Shown: positions 53,113 to 64,000 of the stretch, piece by piece
Layout of the letters: each line of letters begins with the position of its first letter
Numbering within the stretch: the stretch's first letter is position 1
Source: Protopterus annectens
Taxonomy: Eukaryota; Chordata; Ceratodontiformes; Protopteridae
Length of the DNA: 64,000 nt
Assembly: GCF_019279795.1 (NCBI RefSeq)
Contig: NC_056748.1
Location: 695,204,683 to 695,268,682, forward strand
Direction: 5' to 3'
Translations under genes and position numbers: made by a program
The notes under the pieces: model-generated
The model's database searches: none
Seen by the model: the letters and a program-made list of their open reading frames with translations, nothing else
What the model was told of the DNA's origin: nothing

Positions 53113-53318
53113 TTTGGATTGTTTGGTTTTGAGTGAAAAGCCACACTTTCTTTTGGTTTCTTTGTAAAATAAAAGCCATATGTTGCTCCTTCTGGATATT
53201 GGACTAATAGGTCCTTTACGCTGTTAGACTTTGTTTACTTACTAGGATATTTCATAGCTCCACTAAGGTTCAAAGGTTCCTCCAGTAGTTGGTGTCATGA
53301 TACTTAACGTACTGTGTA

Positions 53319-53322
<4 letters not shown>

Positions 53323-53395
<73 letters not shown>
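53323..53395 (+). repeat. Compound (TA)n(TG)n microsatellite
   Basis: About 27 TA units followed by about 9 TG units. Confidence 0.95.
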
Positions 53396-54010
53396 TAAAC
53401 ATTTTGTTTGTTCTACTGCGTTTTTACCAACTCTTCTATCTTTTGTTGGGGTAGTGGATGTTAGAGAGCAAATCAGAGAAATACCACTATACATTCGACT
53501 TGTCCTTCACCCACCCTAGAAGTCAGACTGTACTTGTGTATTCTGTACAAGATAGATCTACCATGTATCTTCGTTAGTACAGTTTATCCAGGAAAAAAGA
53601 TTCCTTTGCTAGCATTTGAGCACAATATTAGAACCATACCTCTCAAATGTACCTGGTTTTGGAAAAAAGGTTTGGTTTTCTCCCTTCTCTAACTCTTAAT
53701 TTTAGCATAAAACACAGTGGATATTGAGAGGAGTCCATGTTACTGTTCTCACAGTCGCAGGCAAATCGCCCTTTCTCTGTATTAGACAACAATTAGCCAC
53801 GAGTAATTGTTCATTTGCTCGTAGCCAAGTTGGGGGGAGGGGGGTTATATAGAGTGCTACAACAGATTGTATCCTCTTCCGAGTGAACCCAAGACGTGTT
53901 ATTAAAAACACTTGTCTTTGTACATTTCAGTCACTCTCTCGAGGAAGTTATATCGCATTTTCTTAGGTTTATTTGTTTATTTTATACCCAAAACAAGAGT
54001 TCTGCACTCA

Positions 54011-54690
54011 ACATCGCCACAGTAGTCAGGAAATCCTTCTACATGGCACACCTCATCACAAAAGGGCTCTTATCCAGGAAAAAAGAGGTCATTGTTCCCC
54101 TCTACTCGACATTCATTAGACCCATTATAGAGTACAATGCCCCTTTTGGAATGTACCTCACAAGACATCTGCAGCAGCTGGAAAGGCCACAGAAGTACCT
54201 CACAAAGAGGATTACTGACCTCAAACAGATGCCCTACACTGACCGTCTGAAAAAACTCCCAGCTTTACTCCTTAGTATATCGCCTACTCCGAGGTGATCT
54301 CTGCCTAACATATAAAGCTATGTCAAACTCAGAGCTGTTGGACATGCTACACCTAAAGAAATCCCAATCCCTCCGAGCTACACGCTTTAGGGACCTAAAC
54401 CTTGTCACCCCAATAAAAAGGACATGCTGGTGGGATAGATTCCTGTTCCAGAGACTTCCCATACTCTGGAACAAGCTACCCGTCTATGTCAAGCAAAGTT
54501 CCTCATTAGCACTCTTCAAGAAGAATCTTGAGTGGATGGGAAATAGGAAATACACCGCGGGGATAACTTCTGTGGCTCCGCTCGACAGGGGCACAGGAAA
54601 ATAACTTTCTTGGGTGGCATAAGTCAGGGAACCTTGTTGGCTAGGCTTACTTAGGCCCTTGGGCCGATAGCCTAGTACCTACCTATGAAC
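54011..54690 (+). mobile_element. CR1-type LINE, 3' fragment
   Basis: 5'-truncated inside RT. It encodes IATVVRKSFYMAHLITKG, LERPQKYLTKRI and, after a frameshift near 54265, SLRATRFRDLNLVTPIKRT, FLFQRLPILWNKLPVYVK. The 3' UTR ends in CCTAGTACCTACCTATGAAC at 54690. It is very close to the 44765-45440 part of the long CR1, so the same young subfamily. Confidence 0.9.
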
Positions 54691-56184
54691 TTGGTATCCG
54701 CATTTCTCTTGTGTGGGTATTGCTGACTCGGTATTAATTCTCTTGCATTCCACTGGTTAAGGTGAACGGTTCATTTTGTCTTACAGGTGCATATCTGATT
54801 AGTCAGATTTTTGGTTATAGTCTTAAAATGTGAACTCCTGTATTAACCCCATACAAAGTTCTTACTAGTAATCATGTGCGAAGATCGTATGTATATCAGG
54901 CATTGGCATGTGTTTTAGTGCCACTGAAATGATGAGTCCTAGTCTTGACAATCGCAAAACAATAAAAAAGTTTATTTGCACTGTAACTTTGTATCATTGT
55001 ATATATATCTTTTAATGGATATTCTCTTGGAAATGTCACAGGTATAATTAAGTTCAATCAGTATTAAAACACGCCCCCCTACTAATGAATTGTAATGGCT
55101 TTTGTGGTCATGACCTCCCAAGCCCAGACGTTATCATTAGCCTGTGAACTGTAGTGTGGATCCTAGTAATGCTGCCTTTCCACTCTCACCAGCCCGCCTT
55201 TGTTGTTAACAAATGAAGTGTGGCCCTGATCATAGCCTGCCTTTCCTGCAAACCAATGTACAATGAGGTGGAAAAATATGTTGTTGAGCACAGTGTACTA
55301 CTGCGGTGTATTATTTTTATTAGTAGTACGTGGATAAAAGAAAGATTGACAAAAACAAACAGTGTATATTTGTGTTCGGGCTGCAGCACGTAATTCCATA
55401 ATCTAATAATAAAGGTGAGGAGTAGCTAATTTGTTGTGATGGGTCTGTAGTTTCCTGTTTAGATGTTAGCCTTGGTACGTTTATTTATTTATTTTTTACA
55501 TTTAGTAGGTATTTGCATAGATCTTAACAGAACTGACCATTTAGAAATATAGATACTATAAATTTGAAACATCGACAGAATAAGAAAGTGTGACTTAATT
55601 TTCTTAAGTAAAAGTCTCAAACTTTACTGTCATTATTCATTAAGTGTGACACGCCACTTTTTCTCCAAAAGTCACGAAATTTAAGCGGGATTAAGAGACA
55701 GCAAAATTTAAGCCAAACTCTGCGACCGCTCTGAAAACTGGGGATAGTTGAGAAGTATGGGTATTTGCTTTTTTCCTTCTACCATTGTTGTTACTATATG
55801 AACAACGTTCTAATCATAGTACTAAAAAGCCATCGAAACCTAGCAGATTCAAGAATTCATTGCTTGAGCCTTGAACACTGTCTAGCAGTATCAAACTTGA
55901 ACTAAGTAGTAGGTGTAAATATTAAATGTCTGTCCATAAGCTTCTTAATGAGCAAGAATGCCGAGCTTTTTCAGGGTACTTTGTTTTTAGAAGAGTAAAA
56001 GCCATTGGACACATATCTACAGTACTTACTCATGGACTCTGGAGTCTACGCTGATATTAAAGTTTTGTATTCGCAGTCTTAGTACTGCTCCCCCCCACAC
56101 TTACACATTAAAAGGTACTCATCTATAAATGTTGTCAACTTTACAGTCGATAAAAAGGAGCATCATTTTCGGCACCCATCATCA
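54691..56184. other. Non-coding; one hAT-MITE end
   Basis: The end GTTGAGAAGTATG at 55747-55759 matches the right TIR of the hAT MITE family; no partner was found to its left, so it is a fragment. Otherwise nothing. Confidence 0.45.
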
Positions 56185-56692
56185 CTTCATAGGTTCATAG
56201 GTAGGTACTAGGCTATTGGCCCTAGGGCTTATATAAGCCTAGCCAAAAGGTACCCTGGCTTTCGCCACCCAAGAAAATTATTTTCCTGTGCCCCTGTCGA
56301 GCAGAGCCACAGAAGTGATCCCTGGGGTGAATTTCCTATCTCCCATCCAATCATCATGATTTTTCTTGGAGTGTTTGATATAGATAGGTAGTTTGTTCCG
56401 GAGTATGGGAAGTCTCTGGGACAGGAATCTATCCCTCCAGCATGTTCTGTTTATTGTGGTGACAAGATTTAGGTCCCTAGAGCATGTAGCTCAGAGGGAT
56501 TGGGATTTCTTTAAGTGGAGCATGTCCAACAGCTCTGGGTTTAATATAGCTTTGTATGTTAGGCAGAGATCGCCTCTTAGTAGGTGATATGTGACTGAGT
56601 AAAGCTGGAGTTTTTTGAGACGGTCTGCGTAGGGCATCTGTTTGAGGTGGGTAATCCTCTTTGTGAGGTATTTCTGCGGCCTTTCCACTTAA
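56185..56692 (-). mobile_element. CR1-type LINE, 3' fragment
   Basis: The 3' end begins TTCATAGGTTCATAGGTAGG at 56185 (two 8-mer units), followed by the 3' UTR and the RT C-terminal region. The minus strand encodes ERPQKYLTKRITHLKQMP and YSVTYHLLRGDLCLTYKA. It is truncated at about 56692, next to other sequence that includes a T-run (about 56740-56761). Confidence 0.9.
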
Positions 56693-57427
56693 GTATTGCT
56701 AACCTTGTTCTCAGAGGAAGAGTTAAGTCGCTAACAATTTTTTTTTTTTTTTTTTTTTTTTGCAGTGTCAAAAATCACAACTTCTTCTCTTGTGAGATTT
56801 TTTTTTCCACAGGACTCCACTTATTCTCGTGAGATTTTAAAGTGCCAGAGAGACTGTGTGAGAGGTTCATGGGATGCTTACATATACACGTGTACTTTTA
56901 ACATTCAGGAGGTAAACTACAGTTTGCAATAATTCTTGCAGAAAAAAGAAGTGAAATGATCAAGACATTTTCTTCTGTCTGCCTGCTGTGGAGTGCCAAG
57001 AAAAATGTACACAAGTGCCAGTTTTTGGCATTGGTGTCAAGGGAAGGATTTAATTTCTTCATTTTAAGTACGCCAGAAATTTTAAATTAAACAAATAAAA
57101 GTAGCAAAACAGTATATACAATATGTATGGTTAGTAGACCCTTGCATGAATTTGTGATTGATTTTATGAATAAATGATCTAGGCACATTGACAATAACCT
57201 CTCAGTTGTCCATGTTCTCTTTACAGAATAATACTTACAAAAAGTATCTGACCAGCTATACTAAGATTAAAAAATTCTTGCACGGAAGATTATACTGGGG
57301 GGGACGCAACAAACTATGGAAGTTATTAATCACAGTCAGTAATGTACAGAGAGTAGTTATGCCACTGTGGCCAAGATCACACAGTTTCATTTGATTTTTG
57401 TCATTAATATATAGTACTGCAGAATTG
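56693..57427. other. No recognised feature
   Basis: AT-rich, T-run at about 56740-56761; no gene seen. Confidence 0.45.
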
Positions 57428-57711
57428 CATGCCTCTCAACTGTCCAGATTTTCACAGAATGTGCACATTTTTTGTGATTTTTGTGGCAAATCGCTGGGAT
57501 GATCTGAAGAATGAAGTAATTACATAATGATATACTTTTGAGTTTCAGACTTCAAATGCTTCAGAAAATGTATGTTTAAACAAACCGTTATTGTACCAGT
57601 TGTTTAAGTTTATAAGAACAATATTTAAAATATGTTCCTATTTTTGGGCTTATGTCCTTCCATTTTGTTGGGTTTGTCCAGATTTGTTGCACTAAGAGGT
57701 TGAGAACTATG
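57428..57711. mobile_element. hAT-like MITE, about 284 bp, second copy
   Basis: Left end CATGCCTCTCAACTGTCCAG, right end GTTGAGAACTATG. The interior resembles 46114-46411 read on the opposite strand (AGATTTTCACAGAATG against CATTCTGCGAAAATCT). Flanks no longer show a clear 8-bp duplication, so this copy is older. Confidence 0.78.
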
Positions 57712-58254
57712 CAAGTTGCTTTATCTCCTAGCCTTTGGTTTATTTTCCCAAGTGTATATTTGCATACTTCATATTTTTTTGACTCTGCATAAGTTATTTA
57801 GCAGAACAGGTTTCCTCTGAAAAGAAGAGCAATTGTTTATGTAGTTGGCTTGACTCATTGACGTTTTTACATATATTGACACACAAAAAATAGCCTGTGT
57901 TGGTCTCCAAACCTCGTCCCTTATACTCAAATGTTATTTTTCCTACAATTTTAGAGGAGGGAGGATGTTTGCAGGTCAATTTCAGAGGAGGGAGGATGTT
58001 TGTAGGTGTGTGTGTGTGTAGGGCCAGCCACTGTTGACTGTAGTCCCTTTCACACCCTGCTGCTCTTTTCTTTTTTGGGGCTACCATATTCAGGAGTGCA
58101 CTCTGTATGCGACCTTTCTTTGGGCAAGCCTCTCCTCTTCAGATGTTTGATACTTTCTGGCTTTATGGACGTATGAGCATTGGGAAGAGAACAGATATGG
58201 ATGGGGGGCATCACACTGTGGCCTACAGATTTAACTATCAGATTGTATGCCACA
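57712..58254. other. Short tandem duplication near 57955-58005; otherwise nothing
   Basis: TTAGAGGAGGGAGGATGTTTG and the related TCAGAGGAGGGAGGATGTTTG occur within 35 bp. No gene recognised. Confidence 0.5.
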
Positions 58255-58410
58255 TTAGCATCAGTGGCTCAGTAGGTAGTACACTTGCTTGTGGTGCCAG
58301 AACAGAAGATCAGGAGGCTGTGGGTTCTGTTCCCACACCACGTGCTTGGATTTATGCTGTCCACATGGTACTAATCCTGTTAAAACAATGCATAAATGAA
58401 ATAAAGAATT
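58255..58410 (+). mobile_element. tRNA-derived SINE-like repeat (second type)
   Basis: Head GTGGCTCAGTAGGTAGTACA resembles a tRNA A-box region, and GGGTTCTGTTCCCACACC resembles a B-box with pairing arms. The tail is ATGCATAAATGAAATAAAG. The spacing between boxes is tRNA-like, but the fold is imperfect and the sequence continues beyond a mature tRNA, so a SINE is more likely than a tRNA gene. Single copy in the window. Confidence 0.6.
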
Positions 58411-59660
58411 GTATTTCTTTAATTTGTTACAGGTATTTATACTGCAGAGAAATTGTGTACTATAAAATTTAAATATGGAAAAATGTGGGACTACAGATTT
58501 GAAATACAGGCAAAACTGTGTTTTATAACATTCTACATAGCCTGTATAGTGAAACTGTTACTTTATTGTCTCCAGTTGCATCCTAACCCTGGATATTAAA
58601 AAAAAATGTTTATCTTGTCTCTGTGCTTTTTTTTTTTTTTTTGTGGCATCCTTTCCTGTCACCTCATGAATGAGTGTTAAGTAGTATATTTGTATCATTT
58701 GTAATAGTTGTCTTTGCCCTAGATAGTAACTAAGAAAGGTACTTGGACCATGCTACCTACCCAGATTAAAAAATAAGCACTTTCCCATCTCTGTGTATGA
58801 GATTCAGACCTCCAGCAAACAATAGTAGTGTGGTCTTTGCTTGATTTTACTTTTTAGATCATTTGAAATAATCCTTTGAAGCTGTAGACATTGCCAAAGC
58901 AGTTATATAGTATATATATTGTCTAGCATGTAGCATTTAGTCAATTCTATAAGGATTTATTGAGTACACATTTATTTCTTTTTAGTCCTTTATTTTTCAT
59001 TTTTAAAGTTGGTAAAACTAACTCCTAAAATGCAAAGAAACAGCTTTAAACTGCTTAAACACATTTAATTTTCACAATGTATTTTTTATAATGCTTGTGA
59101 AAAGTACACTACTGTGTCTTTGGTCAACATACAGAATAATCCCTCACTGAAGCAGTTTCTTAGACCAGTTCATTTGCTTCCTTCCATAAAGCAAGCAGTT
59201 CTTAACTTAATACTTTTAAGTTGTTATTGTTTTTCAAGACTATTCAGCCACTGCTGCAGTCATTTTTTTTCAGGAGCCTTTCACACTTCTGTAATGTATT
59301 TTAGTATTTTTAATTAGATGTTAAGTTGTATTCATGAGAAGTAGTCTTTTCAAGAGGTTTTCCCATGTCTGTCTGTCGTAGCTGCAGCTAGTGTATAGGA
59401 TACCTTTGATGTGGGGTGGAGTTAGGCAGATTGCTGATGAACACCCCTTGTTCCAGGTTACATGATTTTCAAAAACTGACACCAAAAGCTACTACCCATT
59501 CCTTCCAGTGACTTGGGAGCAGTAACAGACTGAACCTTATGTCAGCCTTACTGGGTTGTATGAGGTTTGGCGCTGATCTCTTATTTAATAGTTTTGGTTT
59601 TACCCTCAGTGGATTTAGTATTCCTTTATCTTGATGATGTTCAGTTGAGCATAACATTGG
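58411..59660. other. No recognised feature
   Basis: AT-rich, T-run at about 58628-58642. No motif in the short frames. Confidence 0.45.
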
Positions 59661-60529
59661 GTACTTACGTATTATCGCAACCACATTTTTATGGTCACGA
59701 AATTGGCATACTACAAGTCAATCAAGGGCATTTAAGACTCAGAAATGCTCCTCAAAGTGTTTTCTACTGTCGCATTACATTGCTTAACTATCAGAAGCAC
59801 AAAAAGCTGTACATATACACAGGGAGTTTCTGTTGGTAGTTACAGAATGTGATCATATGCGATGTAGGACTGCTGCCATTACCTGTCCTCACAAGCAACT
59901 TCCAAAGCTGCCAGCATTCTTCCTGTTGTTTTTTTTTCTTTCACCTTTACTGTGTACCTCAAGCAAGGCTGACCATAAGTCAGATGGCAGGAACCTAATT
60001 CAACATACCACATTAATAGAGAACAGGAAAGGAAGGACGCAGTGACAAAGTAACAGCCACACACACCTTCCTTGGGGTGCAGTCCTTCAAGGAGATGAAG
60101 TCTGAAAAAGAACGCATGCCGTTATTTACTGACAGCAGTACTCAATGAGTCGGCACGGTTACTTTTTGTGAAGTCTTTCATCCCTTCTGCTATGTGTTTC
60201 TTTAACAGTAAATCACATTTGTTAAATTTGACCCACACAATATAGGGCCACTGTGTTAAACTTGCTCTTACACCCTGTTTACAACCTTCAGAAATTGACT
60301 CGTACGATAACAGCCATGACAATTTTTCCATGCATCTGTAATGCACGCAAATCAGGAAGAGGATTTTTTTAATTTGCTGGGCTTCCTGAAGGTAATCCAC
60401 ACTTTTTACTGAGCAATAAGGACTTTCAATAACACTTTACAGTGTTGCATGATCTCCTTTGACTTGAAGTATGCTATTTTTGCAACCGCGACAATGTGGT
60501 TGCGATAATACGTAAGTACTTTTTTTATT
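59661..60529. mobile_element. TIR DNA transposon, 0.87 kb, TTATCGCAACC family
   Basis: Ends GTACTTACGTATTATCGCAA and TTGCGATAATACGTAAGTAC are exact inverted repeats for about 27 bp, then imperfect. GTAC at each edge may be a 4-bp target duplication or part of the TIR; being palindromic it cannot be told apart. The right-hand 200 bp match the copy at 41596-45655. A 92-codon minus-strand frame (60122-60400) has no recognised motif, so this is probably non-autonomous. Confidence 0.82.
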
Positions 60530-60874
60530 TTTAGTACAGGTGTACTAAAATAAAAAAATGATGTGTGGTATATGTATAAATGTATATATGCTTAGTTACT
60601 TTAACCTCAGTTCTGCTTTGATTAGATTTAGTACACTCTTGCATCACACTAGAAATTCAAAACACATTTTTTCATGCCACTATTACCATGAAGTGTTGGT
60701 ATAACTCCCCCATTTGGCAAACTGGTGTGCACTCATGCACACACATGCACACTTTTATACATTACTAGTTTACTTCATTCACTATTTTTGTGTGTTTTTT
60801 TTCCCTATGGTTTTCATTGAATAAACTTGTTTTGGGGTTGTAAACATGAAAACTGTCATGGCAGTTTTTTTCAA
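60530..60874. other. No recognised feature
   Basis: AT-rich with short CACACATGCACA-type repeats near 60735. Confidence 0.45.
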
Positions 60875-61880
60875 ATATTTTATTAAGATTTAACAAATAA
60901 CATAGGACGTTTAAAATGTATATAGAAATTAGATAGTTAAGCAAACTAATTATAAAAGAGAATCAAAACACAACAAAAACAACTATTTACAGAGGTGTGT
61001 CTACTATGTATCAAAAACTCTAAATATTCTTGAAAAAGTCTTTGTTACTGACATGCCATTGATTATTTAGCAGATCTTTAAATTTCATCCAGTTGTTTGT
61101 AAGAAGTGGTAACTCCCGTTGTTCTCATCTTGATTGTAAGAAGCTCTAAATGACAGACGTCAGTTGCAGAACTTATAAATTATTTCAATGTTGGAGTGTA
61201 TTCATTTTTCCAGTTTTCGGTGACTGCTTTCCTTGCAATTAGGATACTCCATAGAAGTGGGTAGTTCATTTTCTTTACACAAACAGGTATTGGGATGTTA
61301 AATAAATTAATGATTTGGTTAAGATAAATTGATCATTGAATAAAGTCTGTAAGAATATTAATATTATCCAAGACTGGTTTAATAACTTTACAGTAAAAAA
61401 AAACATGGGTTGCAGTCTGCTTTAATATTCATCTTGCATCTCCAACATCCTACTTTTTTAGATATTAATTCAATTCTATGTGGAGTAATGAAGGTTTTAT
61501 GCAAGAATTTCCATGTAAACAATATCCATTTTAATGAGGAGGTATTTGTTTTGAAGCTAATACATATTTTTCGTCTTTACTTGCATAATAATTATTTATG
61601 GATTTGAAGCAATCCCAACAGCTTTCATTATAGTATGCTGTTGTATTTTTAACTACTTTATATATATTTTCTGATGCATCAAAATGATTAAAAATCAATG
61701 AACTTGGGTACAATATTTTTTTATTGATGGTTATATTAGGTTAATTTTATTTTGTAGTGAATATCTTCAATTTTGAATCTCTAACCACATTTTTACTTAA
61801 ATTAAATTTAGTTGTTATTCTACAGTTTGCAGATTTTCTCTGTCAGTTGAAACCAATATATTAGATTATTCCCCTTAAAT
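60875..61880 (-). mobile_element. L1-type LINE, ORF2 C-terminus and 3' end
   Basis: The minus strand encodes TWKFLHKTFITPHRIELI followed by CWRCK, the start of the Cys-rich C-terminal motif of L1/Tx1 ORF2. Further on it encodes LPYLWSILIARKAVTENWK, matching the L1 'AAR...I...WK' ending. The short 3' UTR ends in the T-rich start near 60875. Several stops and frame breaks, so old. The upstream boundary is uncertain. Confidence 0.72.
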
Positions 61881-62107
61881 CCAAATAGATAAACCATACT
61901 ACTCTCTGAGTTTTTTTTTTTTTGCTCCTCAAACCAGTAGGAAAATCTTTTGATCTATAAGTAATACTAAACAACTATATTCTTTGTATTTATCTTCTTA
62001 CTTTAACTGTCATTCTAACCCTCACCTCTTTAAAACTGCCCCTGTATTGATTTTTCCCTTTCTTAACCTTCAACCTATTCAAGATTTTAAAAAAAAGTAT
62101 ATACTTT
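61881..62107. other. AT-rich, possibly more of the L1 copy
   Basis: No motif I can name; it may continue the decayed L1 ORF2. Confidence 0.3.
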
Positions 62108-62352
62108 TGGATGGCGCAGTGGTGCAGCAGTAGCATTGTCTTCTCACAGCAAGAGGTTCTGCGGTTTGATTCTCGGCTGGAGTGCCTTCTGTGTGGAGTC
62201 TGCATGTCCTCCCTGTGTTCATGTGGGTTTTCTCTGGGTGCTCCGATTTCCTTCCAGGTTACAAAGCCATGTGTCTGGGGCATTTCTCCCTGGGCCTCCG
62301 CTAAAAATTGGCTTTGTTCCAAGTTGGACTTTCCCGGTAAACAAATGTTAAA
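62108..62352 (+). mobile_element. tRNA-derived SINE (V-SINE-like), copy 2
   Basis: Matches 2678-2948 along its whole length: GGATGGCGCAGTGGTGCAGC head, GTGTGGAGTCTGCATGTCCT, and AACAAATGTTAAATAAAAA tail. It differs by scattered point changes. Confidence 0.88.
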
Positions 62353-62477
62353 TAAAAAAATATATTGTATGTTACTGTTTCTGTGATATGGTAATCCCAC
62401 AATTAACTTTTCCTCAACATGTTACATTGTACTGTAAATTCTTGTAATGTACTTCTTATTCTGTGCATACATAATCT

Positions 62478-62562
62478 CTTGTGGAGCTTTTCTCACTGGG
62501 CTTCCACTAAAAATGGGTTCCTGACCCAGTCGGACTTTCCCTGTCAACAAATGTCAATAAGT
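62478..62562 (+). repeat. V-SINE-like tail fragment
   Basis: GTGGAGCTTTTCTCACTGGG through CGGACTTTCCCTGTCAACAA and ATGTCAATAAG corresponds to the last ~85 bp of the SINE, without head. Confidence 0.75.
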
Positions 62563-62574
62563 AAATATATTCAT

Positions 62575-62735
62575 TTTGTTGTTAAACACCTTTATTGAAT
62601 TTATCACTTGTGACATAGACAAATTTACATTTATACAAAAGTAATCAAATTGTATTAAATTAACATTAGCAAACATTATGCTTCACATATATTACTATAT
62701 GTCATTAAGTACATTATTCAATTCCTGCCCTTTTT
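62575..62735 (-). mobile_element. L1-type LINE 3' UTR fragment
   Basis: AACACCTTTATTGAATTTAT onwards parallels AACATCTTTATTAAACTATC (62747) of the neighbouring copy, including GCAAACATTA further on. So two homologous 3' ends lie in tandem, both minus strand. Confidence 0.6.
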
Positions 62736-62739
62736 TTAA

Positions 62740-64000
62740 AATAAGAAACATCTTTATTAAACTATCACTTACCACATAAGCAGTGCTACATTTTTATAAA
62801 TGAAAGCGAACCACACCAACACAATCCTAGTTGCAAGCATTTTACTTCACAAATCCTACTGACACAGTCCCAATTGCAAACATTACACGTCACTTATAAT
62901 CTGTCCAGTCATTTTTTAGTCATACATTACGTAGTTCATTTAAGTCATGCCTTCTTTTAAACCTCATTCCTCCCCTGCATGTATTGTTCCCACAATTCCC
63001 ATTTTTTAATATGTAGTTTGTTCCTACCCTTTTCCAATGATCTCAGTTCCAGTTGTTTTATCTCTGTTACTGTATTCACTACTTCTAATATAGTTGGTTA
63101 AGATTTTGATTTCCATTTTCTAGTAATTGCTTTTTTGGCAGCTGGTAATTAGACACAGCAAGGCCTTAACATATCTAGGTAATTCAGATTCTGTATCCTA
63201 GCTCAGAAAAATGATCTCCCCTGTCACACCAGTCTGCCCACCCAGCATCTCCGACAGTGCATCCTGCAGGGAATCCTTAAAGTCTGCCAACCCACTGCAC
63301 TCCCAGAAAATATGTTCCCAAGTACCTCTTTCTTCTCTGTTACACCTCCAACATTTGCTGTCTATCTGAGAAAAAATTCTCTCGAGTCTACTTGGGGTAT
63401 AAAAATATCTATGTAAACATTTTCAAGCAAAAATCCTAAATCTTCTAGATTTTGTTGCATATTTTCGAGATATACATATATCCTTCCATTGTTTCTTTGT
63501 GAATTGCTTATCCAGTCTCTTCCCAATCCTTTCTAACCTCTTCTGATAGATTCTTATAGTTATCATGCAATATTTTATATGTTCTACTAATTATTCCTTT
63601 TTTAATGACAGCTTCTGTTCTAGATTCTACTAAAAACTCTACCAGTGCTGGTCTTTCGTTTAGCCCCCCCCCCATTTATTTCTTTTTGCCTATACTCTGA
63701 TATCAATCCATGATAGGGAAGGCAATCTCTACCCTGCAGTCCAAATACATTTTTGGCCTCTTCCCATTGTATTAACTTTCCTTCTCTAGTTATTTGCTCC
63801 CAATGTCATGGTTCCTTTGCTAGTTTTCTCCAATAAATTCCAGCCCCCTTTTGCCTATTGTCTATATCCCTAATTGCAGTCATCCCTATCCACAGAAACT
63901 ACTTTCTCCATTCCCATGTTGGCTTAGTTCTTGAGATACTTTCTGCTACTTTATGGATATACTATTTTGTATGATTACTGTTATTCTCCTTAAAGGCCTG
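62740..64000 (-). mobile_element. L1-type LINE, ORF2 C-terminal region and 3' UTR (continues beyond window)
   Basis: The minus strand near 63365-63310 encodes CWRCNREERGTWEHIFWEC, the diagnostic C-terminal C-x2-C...H...C motif of L1-type ORF2, followed by SGLADFKDSLQDALSEMLGG. Upstream ORF2 codons extend to 64000 in broken frames. The 3' UTR runs down to a T-rich edge near 62745. This is a different copy from 60875-61880; both suggest an L1/Tx1-type lineage alongside CR1. Confidence 0.8.

Larger units (their letters stand above)
52210..54010. other. AT-rich non-coding DNA with simple repeats and a palindrome
   Basis: Apart from the listed TTTA repeat, palindrome, (TA)n(TG)n tract and a possible hAT end at 53635 (CATACCTCTCAAATG), nothing is recognisable. 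Open frames here are shadows of the palindrome and microsatellite. Confidence 0.5.

Noticed and set aside
52803-53179. Two minus-strand frames across the palindrome
   Set aside because: Both are by-products of the palindrome arms and have no motif.
53270-53494. Minus-strand frame over the (TA)n repeat
   Set aside because: Tyr/Ile repeats are a translation of the microsatellite.
58255-58345. Possible tRNA gene
   Set aside because: A-box- and B-box-like segments are present, but the acceptor stem does not pair well and a SINE-type tail follows; kept as a SINE.
1-64000. Host protein-coding exons
   Set aside because: No open frame outside the mobile elements shows a recognisable domain together with plausible splice sites; a small or fast-evolving exon could still have been missed.
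1-64000. LTR retrotransposon or retrovirus-like provirus
   Set aside because: The RT-RNase H genes here are followed by tyrosine recombinases and inverted repeats, not by DDE integrase and direct LTRs.

Overview
The window looks like intergenic DNA from a large, repeat-rich vertebrate genome. A lungfish or an amphibian is the best guess, inferred from the mixture of DIRS-type tyrosine-recombinase retrotransposons, CR1-type LINEs, L1-type LINEs, hAT-like MITEs and a tRNA-derived V-SINE-like repeat. I found no host protein-coding exon, rRNA gene, functional tRNA gene or CRISPR array. Almost every long reading frame belongs to a mobile element.

Layout. 1-2.3 kb: 3' ends of two DIRS copies (D1, D2), with a stray 62-bp DIRS terminus between them. 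2.7-2.95 kb: SINE. 3.6-10.0 kb: complete but decayed DIRS of family B (B1). 11.3-16.8 kb: complete DIRS of family A (A1). 17.0-19.0 kb: an old CR1 on the minus strand, interrupted by a plus-strand CR1. 20.4-23.3 kb: a 2.9-kb deletion-derivative DIRS (C). 24.5-45.8 kb: a nested pile. The old family-B copy B3 is interrupted by a twin-primed, inverted CR1, which itself carries a short CR1. B3 is also interrupted by family-A copy A3, which is interrupted by the well-preserved family-B copy B2 (35.1-41.1 kb). A terminal-inverted-repeat DNA transposon remnant holding a 3-kb CR1 follows, and then the right end of a family-B element. 46.7-52.2 kb: the best family-A copy (A2). 52.2-64 kb: AT-rich DNA with microsatellites, a near-perfect 145-bp palindrome, CR1 tails, hAT MITEs, a TIR transposon, SINEs and minus-strand L1-type 3' ends.

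How the DIRS genes work together: each complete copy has inverted terminal repeats (ITRs), a gag-like ORF starting with a conserved Cys/His motif, a pol ORF (reverse transcriptase, RNase H and a conserved C-terminal domain), a tyrosine recombinase (YR) ORF overlapping pol, and an internal complementary region (ICR) just before the right ITR. The ICR is complementary to the element's own two outer ends, as expected if it templates completion of a circular DNA intermediate that YR then integrates without target-site duplication. This replication model is established for DIRS-1; the ITR/ICR complementarity is visible here.

The only long intact gene is the B2 tyrosine recombinase (39603-40703). 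All other ORFs carry frameshifts or stops, several at homopolymer runs, so some lesions could be assembly errors. Element boundaries were set by eye from ITR/ICR matches and comparison between copies; those given as approximate may be off by tens of bases.
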